Position numbers and translations under genes: made by a program. Of a stretch of DNA of 64,000 nucleotides, positions 47,257 through 58,648 are shown in pieces. Each line of letters opens with the position of its first letter. Position 1 is the stretch's first letter. The notes under the pieces are model-generated. The model was given only the letters and a program-made list of their open reading frames with translations, had not been told where the DNA came from and searched no databases. The DNA lies in NCBI RefSeq assembly GCF_019649055.1, contig NW_026570286.1, positions 186,001 to 250,000 of the forward strand, read 5' to 3'. The DNA is from Paramacrobiotus metropolitanus (Eukaryota > Tardigrada > Eutardigrada > Parachela > Macrobiotidae).

Positions 47257-49926
47257 ATGAAAAAGGCTACTCCTTCATCCATTTTCACATTCTGTCGGAA
47301 TTTTCAAACGCAACACCCCAGGTTGGTTATGGAGATTGATAAGGAGAATCTTGTTGAACTATGGAAGGAGTGCGCGCTTTTATCTCCGTCTACCGCATAG
47401 CATGGACTATGAACGATGAATATGAAATTTCGGAAATCATAATCTTTACGGATTTCCCGACTCTGGATACTAACATCTACCGTTTGCAGGCTTCCATTGA
47501 CCACATCCCCGAAATATGTTTCGTATCGGTATTTTTCATCAGCCAGTGACACCCCGGAAAGGAAGAAGCGCTTAGTGATCCTGGGAACGGGATGGGGAGC
47601 GTACAGTACGCTGAAAAGCCTCAATCGAAAGTTTTACGATGTGACGGTGATCAGTCCGCGCAATCACTTTCTCTTCACTCCCCTGCTGGCCAGCACCACG
47701 GTGGGCACGCTGGGTAAGAAATTGTTTTCTTAAATCATCGTTCGGAAAGGAGTATTGACAATTCAGCTCTTTCGTTGATTTTGCGTGCCAGAAAATAGCT
47801 CGCCTTGCCAGCGTTTACAGTGTGCTGATTGTTCAACCGTTAAGTTTTGACTACGAAAATGTTTTTTTGTAGAATTTCGCTCCATCATCGATCCAGTACG
47901 AAACGCTGGTGAGTGATAACATGCAACAGTAAGTGACGCGTATTGTGTTTGATATCTGGTTGTTCTGTGGCATGGTTTCGGGATGTTGTCCCTGCTGATT
48001 TTTCATACTTAATTTTCTGGCGATCAGGATTCGGGCCGCGTGATGATTTCTTCCTTTCGTATGCCACGGAAGTTGATCTGCAGAACCGCACGGTAGTGAT
48101 GCGCAGTAACGATGAAGCCAAAATGGTCTCGACTATCAATTATGATCGTCTAGTCATTGCTGTTGGTGCGCTGACCAACACTTTCAATGTGCCCGGTGCG
48201 GACAAGCATGCATATTTCCTAAAGGTACTTACAATCTTCAGAAAAAAATGTGTACAAACCGTTTGGTTAGAAAGTAAAAGGTTATTTTAGTAGAACGTTC
48301 CAATTAGAAATTGTTTAGGCATTTTTATGTGATAAATTATTAAACTCTTTCACTTGCTGGTTCAATTCGACTTTTGTGGAACGTTTTTTCGTTTTTTCTG
48401 CATATTTTGCAACTTGAAAGTTTCGAATTTCGTGGACGTTCGTCTAAAATCCAAATCATATAATTTCGCAAAAATGAACTGTCATAATTTTGATTGATTG
48501 CTCCAATTTGCACGTGCCATTTTTCTGCTGTAGGAAATACAAGATGCCAGAGCAATTCGCAATAAAATCCTGAGCAATTTCGAATCGGCTCTACAACCTG
48601 GCTTAACAGACGCGGAACGGTCTCGCCTCCTGCACATTGTTATCGTGGGTGGCGGTCCGACGGGTGTGGAATTCGGTGCGGAAGTGCACGATTTTGTGCG
48701 CACGGATGTGGCGCGACTATATCGAAAAGACGCCGATCTTGTGCAAGTGACCCTGGTGGAAGCGCAGCATATTCTCCAGTCGTTTGATCAGCGCTTGCAG
48801 AACTACGCCGAGAAGAAGATTAAAGAACGCACCAACTTCCACTTGTTGCAAGACGTGGTGGTCGAAGTTGGGGAAACATTTGTGAGATTGAAAAGCGGTA
48901 CGATAATACCGTCGGGCTTGACAGTTTGGAGCACAGGGCTGGCGCCGAGGGATATGATTCGCGCGATGGATGTACCGAAGAATAAACAAGGTAGAAGTAA
49001 TAAAAGTTTAAGATTCCTTCTTAAAACTATGTATGTACTCTGGTAGAAGTTTTTCTGTTATATGTACGTATTATCTAGTGTGGTTGTATTTGTTTTTGAA
49101 AGTTTGTAGAGGAAGTTGTGTTGAACTATTGGTTATTTGGTAATTTCGTATCCTACACTTATTAGTACGGTGAGAAGTAAATCAAATTCTGCAAACAATA
49201 GCGTTCCTTCTTCAGTGCGTGAATTTGTAGCATGCAGTAGTTTATAGTTTGCAGCTTCATTGTGCGTAATACGTGAGCACCTCTAGAAGTTCTTACTTGA
49301 AAATTGAATTGCATTGCTATGATTGAAAAATTCACTATAACTTTTTATACGCCGATTCTGGCATCGATTTGTGGTGTTTGAATAAGCTGATTTGTGATAT
49401 CTTGTGTGGGCGATGGAGAACACTGACACTGTGTATTAATAATTGCAGGACAGCTGTTGGTCAACCAGCATTTGCAGTTACTGGCCGATCCCTATCCGGA
49501 AGGGAGTGCATTTAGCATCGGTGACTGTTCGTATCTCAAAGATTCACCGCTCCCATGCACAGCGCAGGTTGCCGAACGCGAAGGCCGGTATTTGGGAAAG
49601 TTAATGGCCGCGGATGATATCCGCAGTGAGGCGCCTTTTACATTCCACAACATGGGTAAGGATGTGATGTTTGTGCGCCTATACCGTACAGTACAGTACG
49701 GTACTTACCGTAGTGCCTTGGGTTATGTTTTTTAGGTATGCTGGCTTATTTGGGTGATTACACCGGTGTCAGCGATTTGCAGAAGTTCAAGATTCAAGGA
49801 ATTACTTCGTGGTTATTGTGGCGCTCCGCATATCTGACTCGATTGGGATCGTTGCGACTGCGTTTGCAAGTGCCGTTTGACTGGTTTAAGACGTTAGTTT
49901 TTGGTCGGGACACTTCTAAGTTATAG
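47257..49926 (+). CDS. NDH2: Type II (alternative) NADH:ubiquinone oxidoreductase, mitochondrial
   Basis: Seven exons (47257-47321, 47490-47713, 47873-47908, 48028-48224, 48534-48990, 49449-49655, 49736-49926) join in frame to 458 residues. NDH-2 is a single-chain flavoprotein on the mitochondrial inner membrane that passes electrons from NADH to ubiquinone without pumping protons. FAD-binding motif GTGWG is at residues 54-58 after [14 protein letters not shown]-type block appears as [12 protein letters not shown]. The NADH-binding GGGPTGVEF is at 213-221, with an acidic residue in TLVEA that favours [12 protein letters not shown] is the second FAD contact, and [13 protein letters not shown] precedes a C-terminal amphipathic membrane-binding stretch ([13 protein letters not shown]). 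The N-terminus ([16 protein letters not shown]) is basic and Ser/Thr-rich like a mitochondrial presequence. The donor of exon 1 (GTTGGT) is weak. No EF-hand is present. Confidence 0.88.
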
Positions 49927-51889
49927 TAAGCTCGATGCTGTCGTTTATTTTGGAGCAGTTTCTTGAGTTTGTTTGTTACTTAATTTATTAATAATGTTAT
50001 TTTCGGTGAACAGTATGTGATAACTTGAAATGACTTCTGCTTCAATGGTTACCTTGCTCGTATTAAATACTGATTCTGAGGAGATGTCTACGGCTTCATA
50101 GAAGTTCATCGATTTTGTTGTATGCAAGCAAGTCTAGCACATAAAACATTGTTACTGGTATAGTGGTACCGGCGTCTCTCAATATTATCGGAGTCTGTTC
50201 TGTTTAGGTGAACGTAATATTACAGGGAAGCGTGTTCCCTACCGTTGGCTTAACAGACGCGGAACGGTCTCGCCTCCTGCACATTGTTATCGTGGGTGGC
50301 GGTCCGACGGGTGTGGAATTCGGTGCGGAAGTGCACGATTTTGTGCGCACGGATGTGGCGCGACTATATCGAAAAGACGCCGATCTTGTGCAAGTGACCC
50401 TGGTGGAAGCGCAGCATATTCTCCAGTCGTTTGATCAGCGCTTGCAGAACTACGCCGAGAAGAAGATTAAAGAACGCACCAACTTCCACTTGTTGCAAGA
50501 CGTGGTGGTCGAAGTTGGGGAAACATTTGTGAGATTGAAAGCGGTACGATAATACCGTCGGGCTTGACAGTTTGGAGCACAGGGCTGGCGCCGAGGATAT
50601 GATTCGCGCGATGGATGTACCGAAGAATAAACAAGGTAGAAGTAATAAAGTTTAAGATTCCTTCTTAAAACTATGTATGTACTCTGGTAGAAGTTTTTCT
50701 GTTATATGTACGTATTATCTAGTGTGGTTGTATTTGTTTTGAAAGTTTGTAGAGGAAGTTGTGTTGAACTATTGGTTATTTGGTAATTTCGTATCCTACA
50801 CTTATTAGTACGGTGAGAAGTAAATCAAATTCTGCAAACAATAGCGTTCCTTCTTCAGTGCGTGAATTTGTAGCATGCAGTAGTTTATAGTTTGCAGCTT
50901 CATTGTGCGTAATACGTGAGCACCTCTAGAAGTTCTTACTTGAAAATTGAATTGCATTGCTATGATTGAAAAATTCACTATAACTTTTTATACGCCGATT
51001 CTGGCATCGATTTGTGGTGTTTGAATAAGCTGATTTGTGATATCTTGTGTGGGCGATGGAGAACACTGACACTGTGTATTAATAATTGCAGGACAGCTGT
51101 TGGTCAACCAGCATTTGCAGTTACTGGCCGATCCCTATCCGGAAGGGAGTGCATTTAGCATCGGTGACTGTTCGTATCTCAAAGATTCACCGCTCCCATG
51201 CACAGCGCAGGTTGCCGAACGCGAAGGCCGGTATTTGGGAAAGTTAATGGCCGCGGATGATATCCGCAGTGAGGCGCCTTTTACATTCCACAACATGGGT
51301 AAGGATGTGATGTTTGTGCGCCTATACCGTACAGTACAGTACGGTACTTACCGTAGTGCCTTGGGTTATGTTTTTTAGGTATGCTGGCTTATTTGGGTGA
51401 TTACACCGGTGTCAGCGATTTGCAGAAGTTCAAGATTCAAGGAATTACTTCGTGGTTATTGTGGCGCTCCGCATATCTGACTCGATTGGGATCGTTGCGA
51501 CTGCGTTTGCAAGTGCCGTTTGACTGGTTTAAGACGTTAGTTTTTGGTCGGGACACTTCTAAGTTATAGTAAGCTCGATGCTGTCGTTTATTTTGGAGCA
51601 GTTTCTTGAGTTTGTTTGTTACTTAATTTATTAATAATGTTATTTTCGGTGAACAGTATGTGATAACTTGAAATGACTTCTGCTTCAATGGTTACCTTGC
51701 TCGTATTAAATACTGATTCTGAGGAGATGTCTACGGCTTCATAGAAGTTCATCGATTTTGTTGTATGCAAGCAAGTCTAGCACATAAAACATTGTTACTG
51801 GTATAGTGGTACCGGCGTCTCTCAATATTATCGGAGTCTGTTCTGTTTAGGTGAACGTAATATTACAGGGAAGCGTGTTCCCTACCGTT
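48600..51889 (+). repeat. Tandem duplication, about 1.65-kb unit
   Basis: Unit 1 (48600-50246, 1647 bp) and unit 2 (50247-51889, 1643 bp) cover part of NDH-2 exon 5, exons 6-7 and the 3' flank. As far as I can compare by eye, they differ only by four single-base losses in homopolymers in unit 2 (AAAA to AAA twice, GGG to GG, TTTTT to TTTT). The junction has only T/TT microhomology. Confidence 0.9.
50247..51569 (+). pseudogene. Truncated tandem copy of the NDH-2 gene
   Basis: Starts inside exon 5 at GGCTTAACAGACGCGGAACG and repeats the rest of the gene. It lacks exons 1-4, so it has no FAD-binding motif and no presequence. A lost A near 50540 and a lost G near 50596 shift the frame within the exon 5 copy. 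Exon 6 and 7 copies (51092-51298, 51379-51569) are unchanged. It could serve as an alternative 3' end of the true gene, but not as an enzyme by itself. It may also be an assembly artefact. Confidence 0.8.
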
Positions 51890-52820
51890 TATTGGGTATT
51901 TTTGAAAAGATAAATATGGTTGGTATTAAAGACGATCATCACCGTTTTTCTCTTGGCAGTGAAGTCAGTAAAGCAGGGATGACATTAACCATTGCAAGTA
52001 CCGGTGCAAGCGATACAGTATAATTTTGTTAATCATTTCTACTCTGTCTCTTATCGAAAAAATCTTTGACAAAAAAGGTGTGATAGAACCGTTTAGCGCT
52101 CCCATTAGAGTGTTGCATCATCGCCGAGCATACCGATTCGACTCTCTCCAAAACAAGAATCACGTTTCGGCTTGTCGGGGATTTACTCCCCAAACCACGA
52201 TTAGCTTTTCCAAAAATTTAATGCTGAATCGCTGATGCAACTGACAAGTGGCTCATACGTACTTGTACGAGTACAACATCCGTGCAACAAGTAGTATAAT
52301 TATTAATAATATTATAGCTAAACTGCTAAAGTGCTGGAGTAGCAGCAGCCCGTAGGGGGCTGATGAGTGAAGACAGCACTTCTTCAGTTCTCTTGCATAA
52401 GTTGCATCGGCTCTTGAACACTTCCCGGCAGTTCCTGCTTCAGTAAAAGAGCTGCGCGCGAAAACTCAGGACTGCTCTGGCACTGGCACGTTATATACAG
52501 ACCATGATTAAATTCTTTACAAATTCTCAGCGGTTTGCAACTTTGCGTTTTGTTTAGTTTTCAGAAGGCTGACAGTGCTATTGTGTGTGTGCTAGCCACT
52601 TCGTTTTCAGCCGTTAAACAGTTTAACTTAAACTCGAAAACATCTGCGAATCGACGCTTGTTTGGACTGCAGACTCCGCAATCAAGGCGCTTCTCATTGT
52701 CGTAAGCGTACATAATTTATGGGTCTTGAACACAGCTTACGGTAACATCGAACGAGGCTGGCTGAAGTGTGAACTTCTAGATTTTTGAAGTTTTTGTCTT
52801 CTGGTGCAAACAACAAACCC
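51890..52820. other. Intergenic DNA between NDH-2 and the finger-protein gene
   Basis: No exon is supported. Bases just after 51889 are the single-copy continuation of the NDH-2 3' flank. The end of the interval probably holds the 5' UTR of the gene starting at 52827. Confidence 0.35.
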
Positions 52821-52826
52821 CTTCGA

Positions 52827-55800
52827 ATGGATGTCGTGATTTCTGCCGAAGAGGAGCGTAACGGCCGTAACCTGTCGACGATCGTTGTGGAGCGCGATGT
52901 GAAAAGCCCTGTCAGCGATATATCAGCAGGCGACCGCTCAACCGACGAGAAGCTCACTCCATCAGTAGCCGATACGAGCACATCCAGCGAGGACTCTGGC
53001 AGAATTTCCAGTACTGGTTCCAGTCCCATAAAAGGCGAGGTCAATAGTGCGAGAGATATAGATGTAAGCACTAAGCAGTAAAAATTAAAATGGTAAAAAA
53101 CTGAGCATAAAGACCGATAATGCGAACGCGCATGTCACAGCACGTGAACTTATTTATCAGTAAACACTGCTTTTATGCGTTAATATTTCATAAATGTTTT
53201 CCTGGTCTTCCAACGAAACCGCGGTTCAGGTTTCCTTTGTTTTACAGAGTGAGGAGTTGGAGAATAATGGGCTACCGAGGATTTCTACGGGGACCGAAGC
53301 CCAGATTGCGAAGCGGATGATCATTCGACGAGAAGAGGATGGTGCCCACGTGGTACTCGTGGGCAGTGTCTCGGTGAGAGTACGCGTACGCTTACTGTAT
53401 AACAGCGCGTCACCAAAATTCAGGGTTTTGATGTAGTTGGAAACTTGGAATTGTGTAATAAGCAGCGTTTATAAGAGCAGCAATATTCGGCTGAAAATTG
53501 AAATAGCGTTTTCGGTTTCAGTCTAATAACCATCAACCATGCAGGCGCGGTTTGTCGCCGTTTAATAAATCTGTTTCGCATGCTGTCAGAATTTTCAGTT
53601 TTGTTTTACTTGTACAAAATATTGGTTGGCTGCAGGTCCTGGATCCAATGAAATGTCCTTATACATACGATCCCGAACTCGAGTGCGCCGCTCCCTTTCT
53701 TCGCTCGCAGCCCGACTATCTGAAGTATCATTTCCAATCAGTACACCGACTACAGAATGTGCGGATTAATTTGTTGTGTCCCTATCTACGGGAAAAAGAT
53801 GGCGGCGTTGAGTGCCGCGCCATTGTGTATGATCCGCAGGGGTCTAGTTGTATGTTGGGAGGACATGTTAGTAAGCAGCATCCGGTCTTTCGGGATAAAA
53901 TGATGACCGCTCTGGCATATCGGAATGCGGAGGAAGACCAAAGGCGTGAATTACTGGTAAGTTTCCCATTTTGGTACAGTAATATAGAGTCTATATTAAT
54001 ATGTAGATAGCACTGATATGTACACTGTACATTGTACTCTCTGTGTTGAGACAGGCTGTACTTGCTAACTTACATTATTTTATCGTAATCTCACCAGGGC
54101 CCGTCACCGGCTATCAATTCAGAAAAATAATTTGATCTTCCGCAGAAAGACAAGGACTTCGGAATAAACGAAAAAAAATATTTTTATCTGCTATGGCTAA
54201 TGGGTGTGGCCAAAACAAAATTTAAAAGTAAATTCTATGCTGTAGCCTATGGACATTGCACCGTTAACATATGTACTCTTACAGTACGTTCAGTTTTTTT
54301 ATTAGTTCGTATGGGAAACGCTACACATTTTCACAATAATCAATCACTCATTAAGCATCAATCGACAGAGGCGGCCTAATCACAGAGAAAATTTGATCTA
54401 AAGTCGCTCCCATCGGCGCTGTCCCCAAAATCGATGCCGCATTTCCTCGTTGGATTTCGATACTGATCCGCTGGCGAAGATACTGTATTTCGTGGCTCGT
54501 TTTTCGCCGGTTTCCTGTCGTATTTTCTGTCCGAATTCCGTAATCGTTATTAGTTATTAATACGTTACTGAACAATCTGTACGAAGTCAGTTTAAATTTA
54601 AGTGCAAGTGCTCGTTCAAAAATGTTATTGTGCTGCTGTGCTGTGGTAATCGGTGTTCACTGTCTCTAATAAAATTAATGCTCACTGGCTCTAGAAATGG
54701 TGGAGTTTACCGTTAGTTTTACACATACTTGAAGTACGTGTACTGTATTGTACTGTACGTTTTCTGTAGAAAGGATCGGTAACTGCTACTTATTTTAGTT
54801 TATCTGTATACTGTCGTTTTTCAAATATAGATATTTCACGTAAGTTGTAACTTGTAAGGTACATAAAGTACAGATACTCGTTGAATTTTGGTTTGGCCGC
54901 GCCTTTTTAGCCATAGTACTCGTACCGTAGTACTAATTAGCCTTAATACTCATTAATATCAGAAATTTGACGTTGATCGTCACAATCGGTGAGGCGCAGA
55001 TGTCGCTTTTTAATTCGGACGGGAGAGACGAAATACCGTGCTGCCACTTTTAAGTATCGTAAAAACAAAAAATCAAAATTAGTTAAAAAGCAAAACAAAT
55101 TATGTTTGTTTTCCGGAATTATTTATTGGGATAATAATGCAGTGCATTTGGTGATTTTGGTCCATCCCAGTGTTAAAAACACCGTAGATGTCTATACTAA
55201 AAGGTCGTTAAAGTAACTTCCCCGGAAGGACAATCTGGATTTGTAACCGGGAGAGGAACGCAGGGGGAGTAGCCAAAGTTAACTCTCTTCCATTTCACGA
55301 GTCTTACAAAATGTACCAGTGCCTCGAATCTCTGGAAACCAGATGTTTTCGGAAGGTCATAATATGATGTTTAAGTTTACTAAACCTGGCACCCATAGAT
55401 TACGGATTCGATTTTTCAGCAAATTTAAATTTTTATTAGAAAGCATCGGACAACGTTTTGCGATTTGTGGTGCTGCGCTCAGAGTCTTGTCGGTTTACAA
55501 AATCCACCGTATTCTAAATTGTTTTCTACTTCTTAAAATTAAGTTGTGATGATTGCTGTAAGAAAGGGCATTCAAACATAACGGCTTTAGGAGTAAGCAT
55601 GCACGGGGATGATTGTAATAAATTCATGAAGAAATTGGAAGCATTGCAAAATCACCCTGTGTTTATTTAAAAAAGTAGTTTCAGGTGCCAAACAAAAGCA
55701 AAATGCGTGATGGTATACATAGGATCAAAAGGCAGCAAGCTCTGATACAGGCTTTTTTTCATAAGTGTTTTGGATTTTCGGGCACTAAACTAGCCGAGAA

Positions 55801-57704
55801 TTTTCGCATTTGTCTTGCACCGACGTACGGAAGTGATGCTCGCGTGCGGAACATATTCTGCCACTGCAAGTGTGCAAGCACATTCGTATGCGATTCAGCG
55901 ATTAGATCCACATCTTCGTTTTCGACCAAGCAAAATAATATCGAATATTTGAAGACTTACAGTTTATTCTACATTTCTGCAAAAAATAAGATTTCCATTC
56001 TTTTATTGCCATGGAACGTGTCCTAGTAAGTAAGACAACCTTGATAGATAGAAATAGTCTTTTAAGTAAACGTTCAGTCGATGTACTGTAATTGTCAGGT
56101 TAGAGTTAGTAGGTAACTGTTACTTGCGTTAGTTGTTTTTTTTGCATTAGGGAGCAGACTTCGATTACTTGAAAACATGCCACAGAGAAGTTCTGCCGGA
56201 TTGGATCTACAGTGCGGAGAAGGAGGTGAAGTTTCCCAGTTTGCGCATTCCGGAATCTCTTGACATGCCGATTGTTATTGTGGTAGGTGATTGGGTTGTT
56301 TGACGTAGATGCTACGTAAATAATCATTTGTGCCTAATCAGTGTGTTTAACAGGCTTGTTTATGTTAGGATAAGGACAAGCTGGGGTTTGTTTGCAATCG
56401 GTCACCGTGTCAGGAGGAGCGGTTTCCAAACCGTTCAGCCATATTCGACCATTTCCAGGCTGAACATCGTATTCATCCTTTACAAACGACTGTATACGAA
56501 GTATGCCCTGCTGCCAGTCAGGTATGGCAGTTGCTTTATTTAGGGGATTTGTTCCGGTACATGGTGCGAAATTCGTGTACATCCTCGAAAACTTTCACTG
56601 TCGCGCACTCCGAAAACTTTGCTTGTTTTAAAGCGTTTTGTGCGCGCAACATCCGGTTCGGAAGTTCTGGCTGTTAGAAAATTTCAAAAAGGTTAAAGGC
56701 ATTCAAGAGTACCAAAAGTTTCGTTATCAACCGACCTTTAAATTTTGCATGGGAATTCACATATGAATGATTTGTTTTTACCCCAAACCACGGTTTTTTA
56801 ATTTTAAGATTAATTTCAGTCATTTTGAAATTTATCTTAAAATTTGAAAAAAATTGTGCAACTCTGGTTCAGTGTAAAAAGGATTTTCATACTTATGTGC
56901 ATTTATGCGCAAACTTTGAAGAAGATCGGTTGATGCGCAGACGTTTAATACACCTCGATGAACTTAAACTTTTTGGAATTTTCTAACAGCCGTAACTTCC
57001 GAACCGGATGTTGCGCGCACAAAAGTTTTCACGCCTACCTGTGCAAATCATCTGGCTACAGAATGTCATAAAACAAGCAAAGAAGTGTTTCGGAGTGCGC
57101 GACAGTGAAAGTTTTCGACGGTGAAAGTACAGAATTTGGCACCATGTACCGCGCCACATTCTTTAGTTTTCACGTCTGTTCGCCGTGACAGTTTAAGCAG
57201 ATCTGATTCTTTATAGGGCTGCACTGTGAAGCAGAATGGACCAGGTGCTATGCTGGAAGAGCACATCCAGTTCGCGCACCCGACGATGCTAGGTCTGCCC
57301 GCGGAGTTTGCGGAAAAAGCGTTGCAGGTAAAAATTTCGCGTTGAGCTGATGCGTGCACGTTTTTCGTGTAAGCTTGAGCGCCAAGTGGATTATGTAATT
57401 ATTTTTTTGTGGTAGAAATGGAAGCAGTTTGAAGAGCAGGCCAGATCCGGGATGGAATGTTCAGGAAGAAACTTCACTATTGTTCGGCAACAAGAAGTTG
57501 GGAATGGAGTTGATCCCGGGTGTTTCTACGAATGGTACTGCCCTGTAGAGGTGGGAATATTTCGATATAGGTTACTATCAACCGTTATGCGAAATGTTTC
57601 GTTTTCTGAGCCGTATCTACGTTTTCTTTTAGGGGTGCTGCCAGTGTTATGGGCGAGAAAGCATGTTGATGTGGCACATTGGTGTTCATCACAAGGATAA
57701 ATGA
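52827..57704 (+). CDS. Protein with four C2H2-like zinc fingers (seven exons, about 377 aa)
   Basis: Exons 52827-53063, 53248-53373, 53636-53956, 56151-56282, 57217-57327, 57416-57550 and 57633-57704 all join in phase 0 at GT-AG sites. The N-terminus (79 residues) is Ser/Asp-rich and probably disordered. Finger-like units share a C...C...hydrophobic-x-x-H-x(3-5)-H plan: KCPYTYDPELEC to YHFQSVH; ECRAIVYDPQGSSCMLGGHV to KQH; GCTVKQNGPGAMLEEHIQFA-H; and GCCQCYGRESMLMWHIGVHH at the very end. The repeat of ML-x-x-H suggests one family of divergent fingers. DNA, RNA or protein binding cannot be told apart. A frame at 55685-56026 with a good acceptor could be an extra exon. Poly(A) signal AATAAA is at 58005-58010. 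Confidence 0.6.
54351..54575 (-). CDS. Small hypothetical ORF in an intron (74 aa)
   Basis: The minus-strand frame begins MFSNVLITNNDYGIRTENT and ends with RISIEIQRGNAASILGTAP then DQIFSVIRPPLSIDA. It has helical, coding-like composition and lies within the large intron of the finger gene, on the other strand. No family is recognised. It could be a processed gene copy or the last exon of a minus-strand gene. Confidence 0.25.
   Translation of the reverse strand: MFSNVLITNNDYGIRTENTTGNRRKTSHEIQYLRQRISIEIQRGNAASILGTAPMGATLDQIFSVIRPPLSIDA
54600..56150 (+). other. Large intron of the finger-protein gene
   Basis: Contains plus-strand frames at 54989-55216, 55319-55549 and 55685-56026 without recognised domains. 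The last begins right after a TTTCAG acceptor (VPNKSKMRDGIHRIKRQQ) and might be an additional exon. The rest looks non-coding. Confidence 0.35.
56556..57150. mobile_element. MITE, GGTACATGG family, most complete copy
   Basis: Ends are GGTACATGGTGCGAAATTCG on the left and the inverse of GGTACATGGTGCCAAATTCT on the right. Inverted arms are well over 150 bp, including GTGCGCGCAACATCCGGTTC and its complement. No ORF is present. It sits in the intron between the 56282 and 57217 splice sites of the finger gene. Confidence 0.85.
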
Positions 57705-57719
57705 AACGTGAAGCGATTA

Positions 57720-58640
57720 TTGTTGCTTATCTGGTTGCTCTCTTCGTAAGTGGAGCCTGTCCGGCTCTGCGTCTGATTCTCCGGCGTATTATTGCAGTTG
57801 GTGCCAGAAGATGTTCCTTCGGTTAGGTTTACCTTTTTTTATCTTCAGTTTACACTTTACGGTTTTCCATTTTTCGGATGTACGGATACAATACAGTAAG
57901 ACGTCTTTTTTAAATGTAGACAAGTACTTAATGCCGCGTTGGAATGAATGTGCAGCAGTACGTTAGCACGCAGCAACACGATGCGATTTAACGACAGTTG
58001 AGAAAATAAAAACAAGATTTCAGGGAAACTGTACGAACTGATACTGTATGCTGTCCATGTTTGCTGTTCACCATGTTACAGTAATCGAGCACGCTTGTTC
58101 TGAACATACATTGTGTAACGTAAAGTTGTGTGGTTTTCTCGCCTCACGCCTGTATATACAAATCATCTGGCTACAAAATGTCATAAAACGAAAGAAAAGA
58201 GGGTTTGGGATTGCGCGAAAGTGAAATATTTCGTGCATGTACACGATTTTGGTACCATGTACCGAGCCACTTCCCTTACCTTTGAATCACTATCATATAA
58301 TAATATCATCGATAAGTAACGAACTTTGCATCGGTATCATTAAACCGAAATTGACTGGAGTACGTCAGGGCAGGATGCTGCATTGCATTGTCTGGATTCA
58401 TCGCATCATGGAATATGCTGACAAATGCATCTGTCGTCGTGCCCTCGAACGTACAAGGCGCGATTTGCCGGACCAGTATGTAAGTGTGGGAACATGCTGG
58501 AAGAACTGGAACCGGCACAGCCTAAGTAATTAACAAAAAAGAACAATCTAGTGCCATAACAAGCGAGCACAAAAACAAGTCGCATACCAGCGACATCTCA
58601 CTCTGGGATTTTCGTACACTTTCTAAAGGCGAATGAGAGG
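57720..58640. other. 3' flank of the finger gene with a small unassigned ORF
   Basis: Besides the MITE arm, a frame near 58409-58480 reads MEYADKCICRRALERTRRD then LPDQY followed by GTAAGT. It could be a first exon, but no second exon is found before the mariner element. Nothing else is supported. Confidence 0.3.
58143..58264. mobile_element. Single arm of the GGTACATGG MITE family
   Basis: CATCTGGCTACAAAATGTCA through TTTTGGTACCATGTACCGAG matches the right arms of the copies at 13.2 and 57.1 kb. The left arm is absent. Confidence 0.7.
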
Positions 58641-58648
58641 GAATGGTA

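Noticed and set aside
49945-51770. Pair of identical 60-codon minus-strand frames
   Set aside because: They lie in the duplicated 3' flank of NDH-2; their identity reflects the duplication, not two genes.
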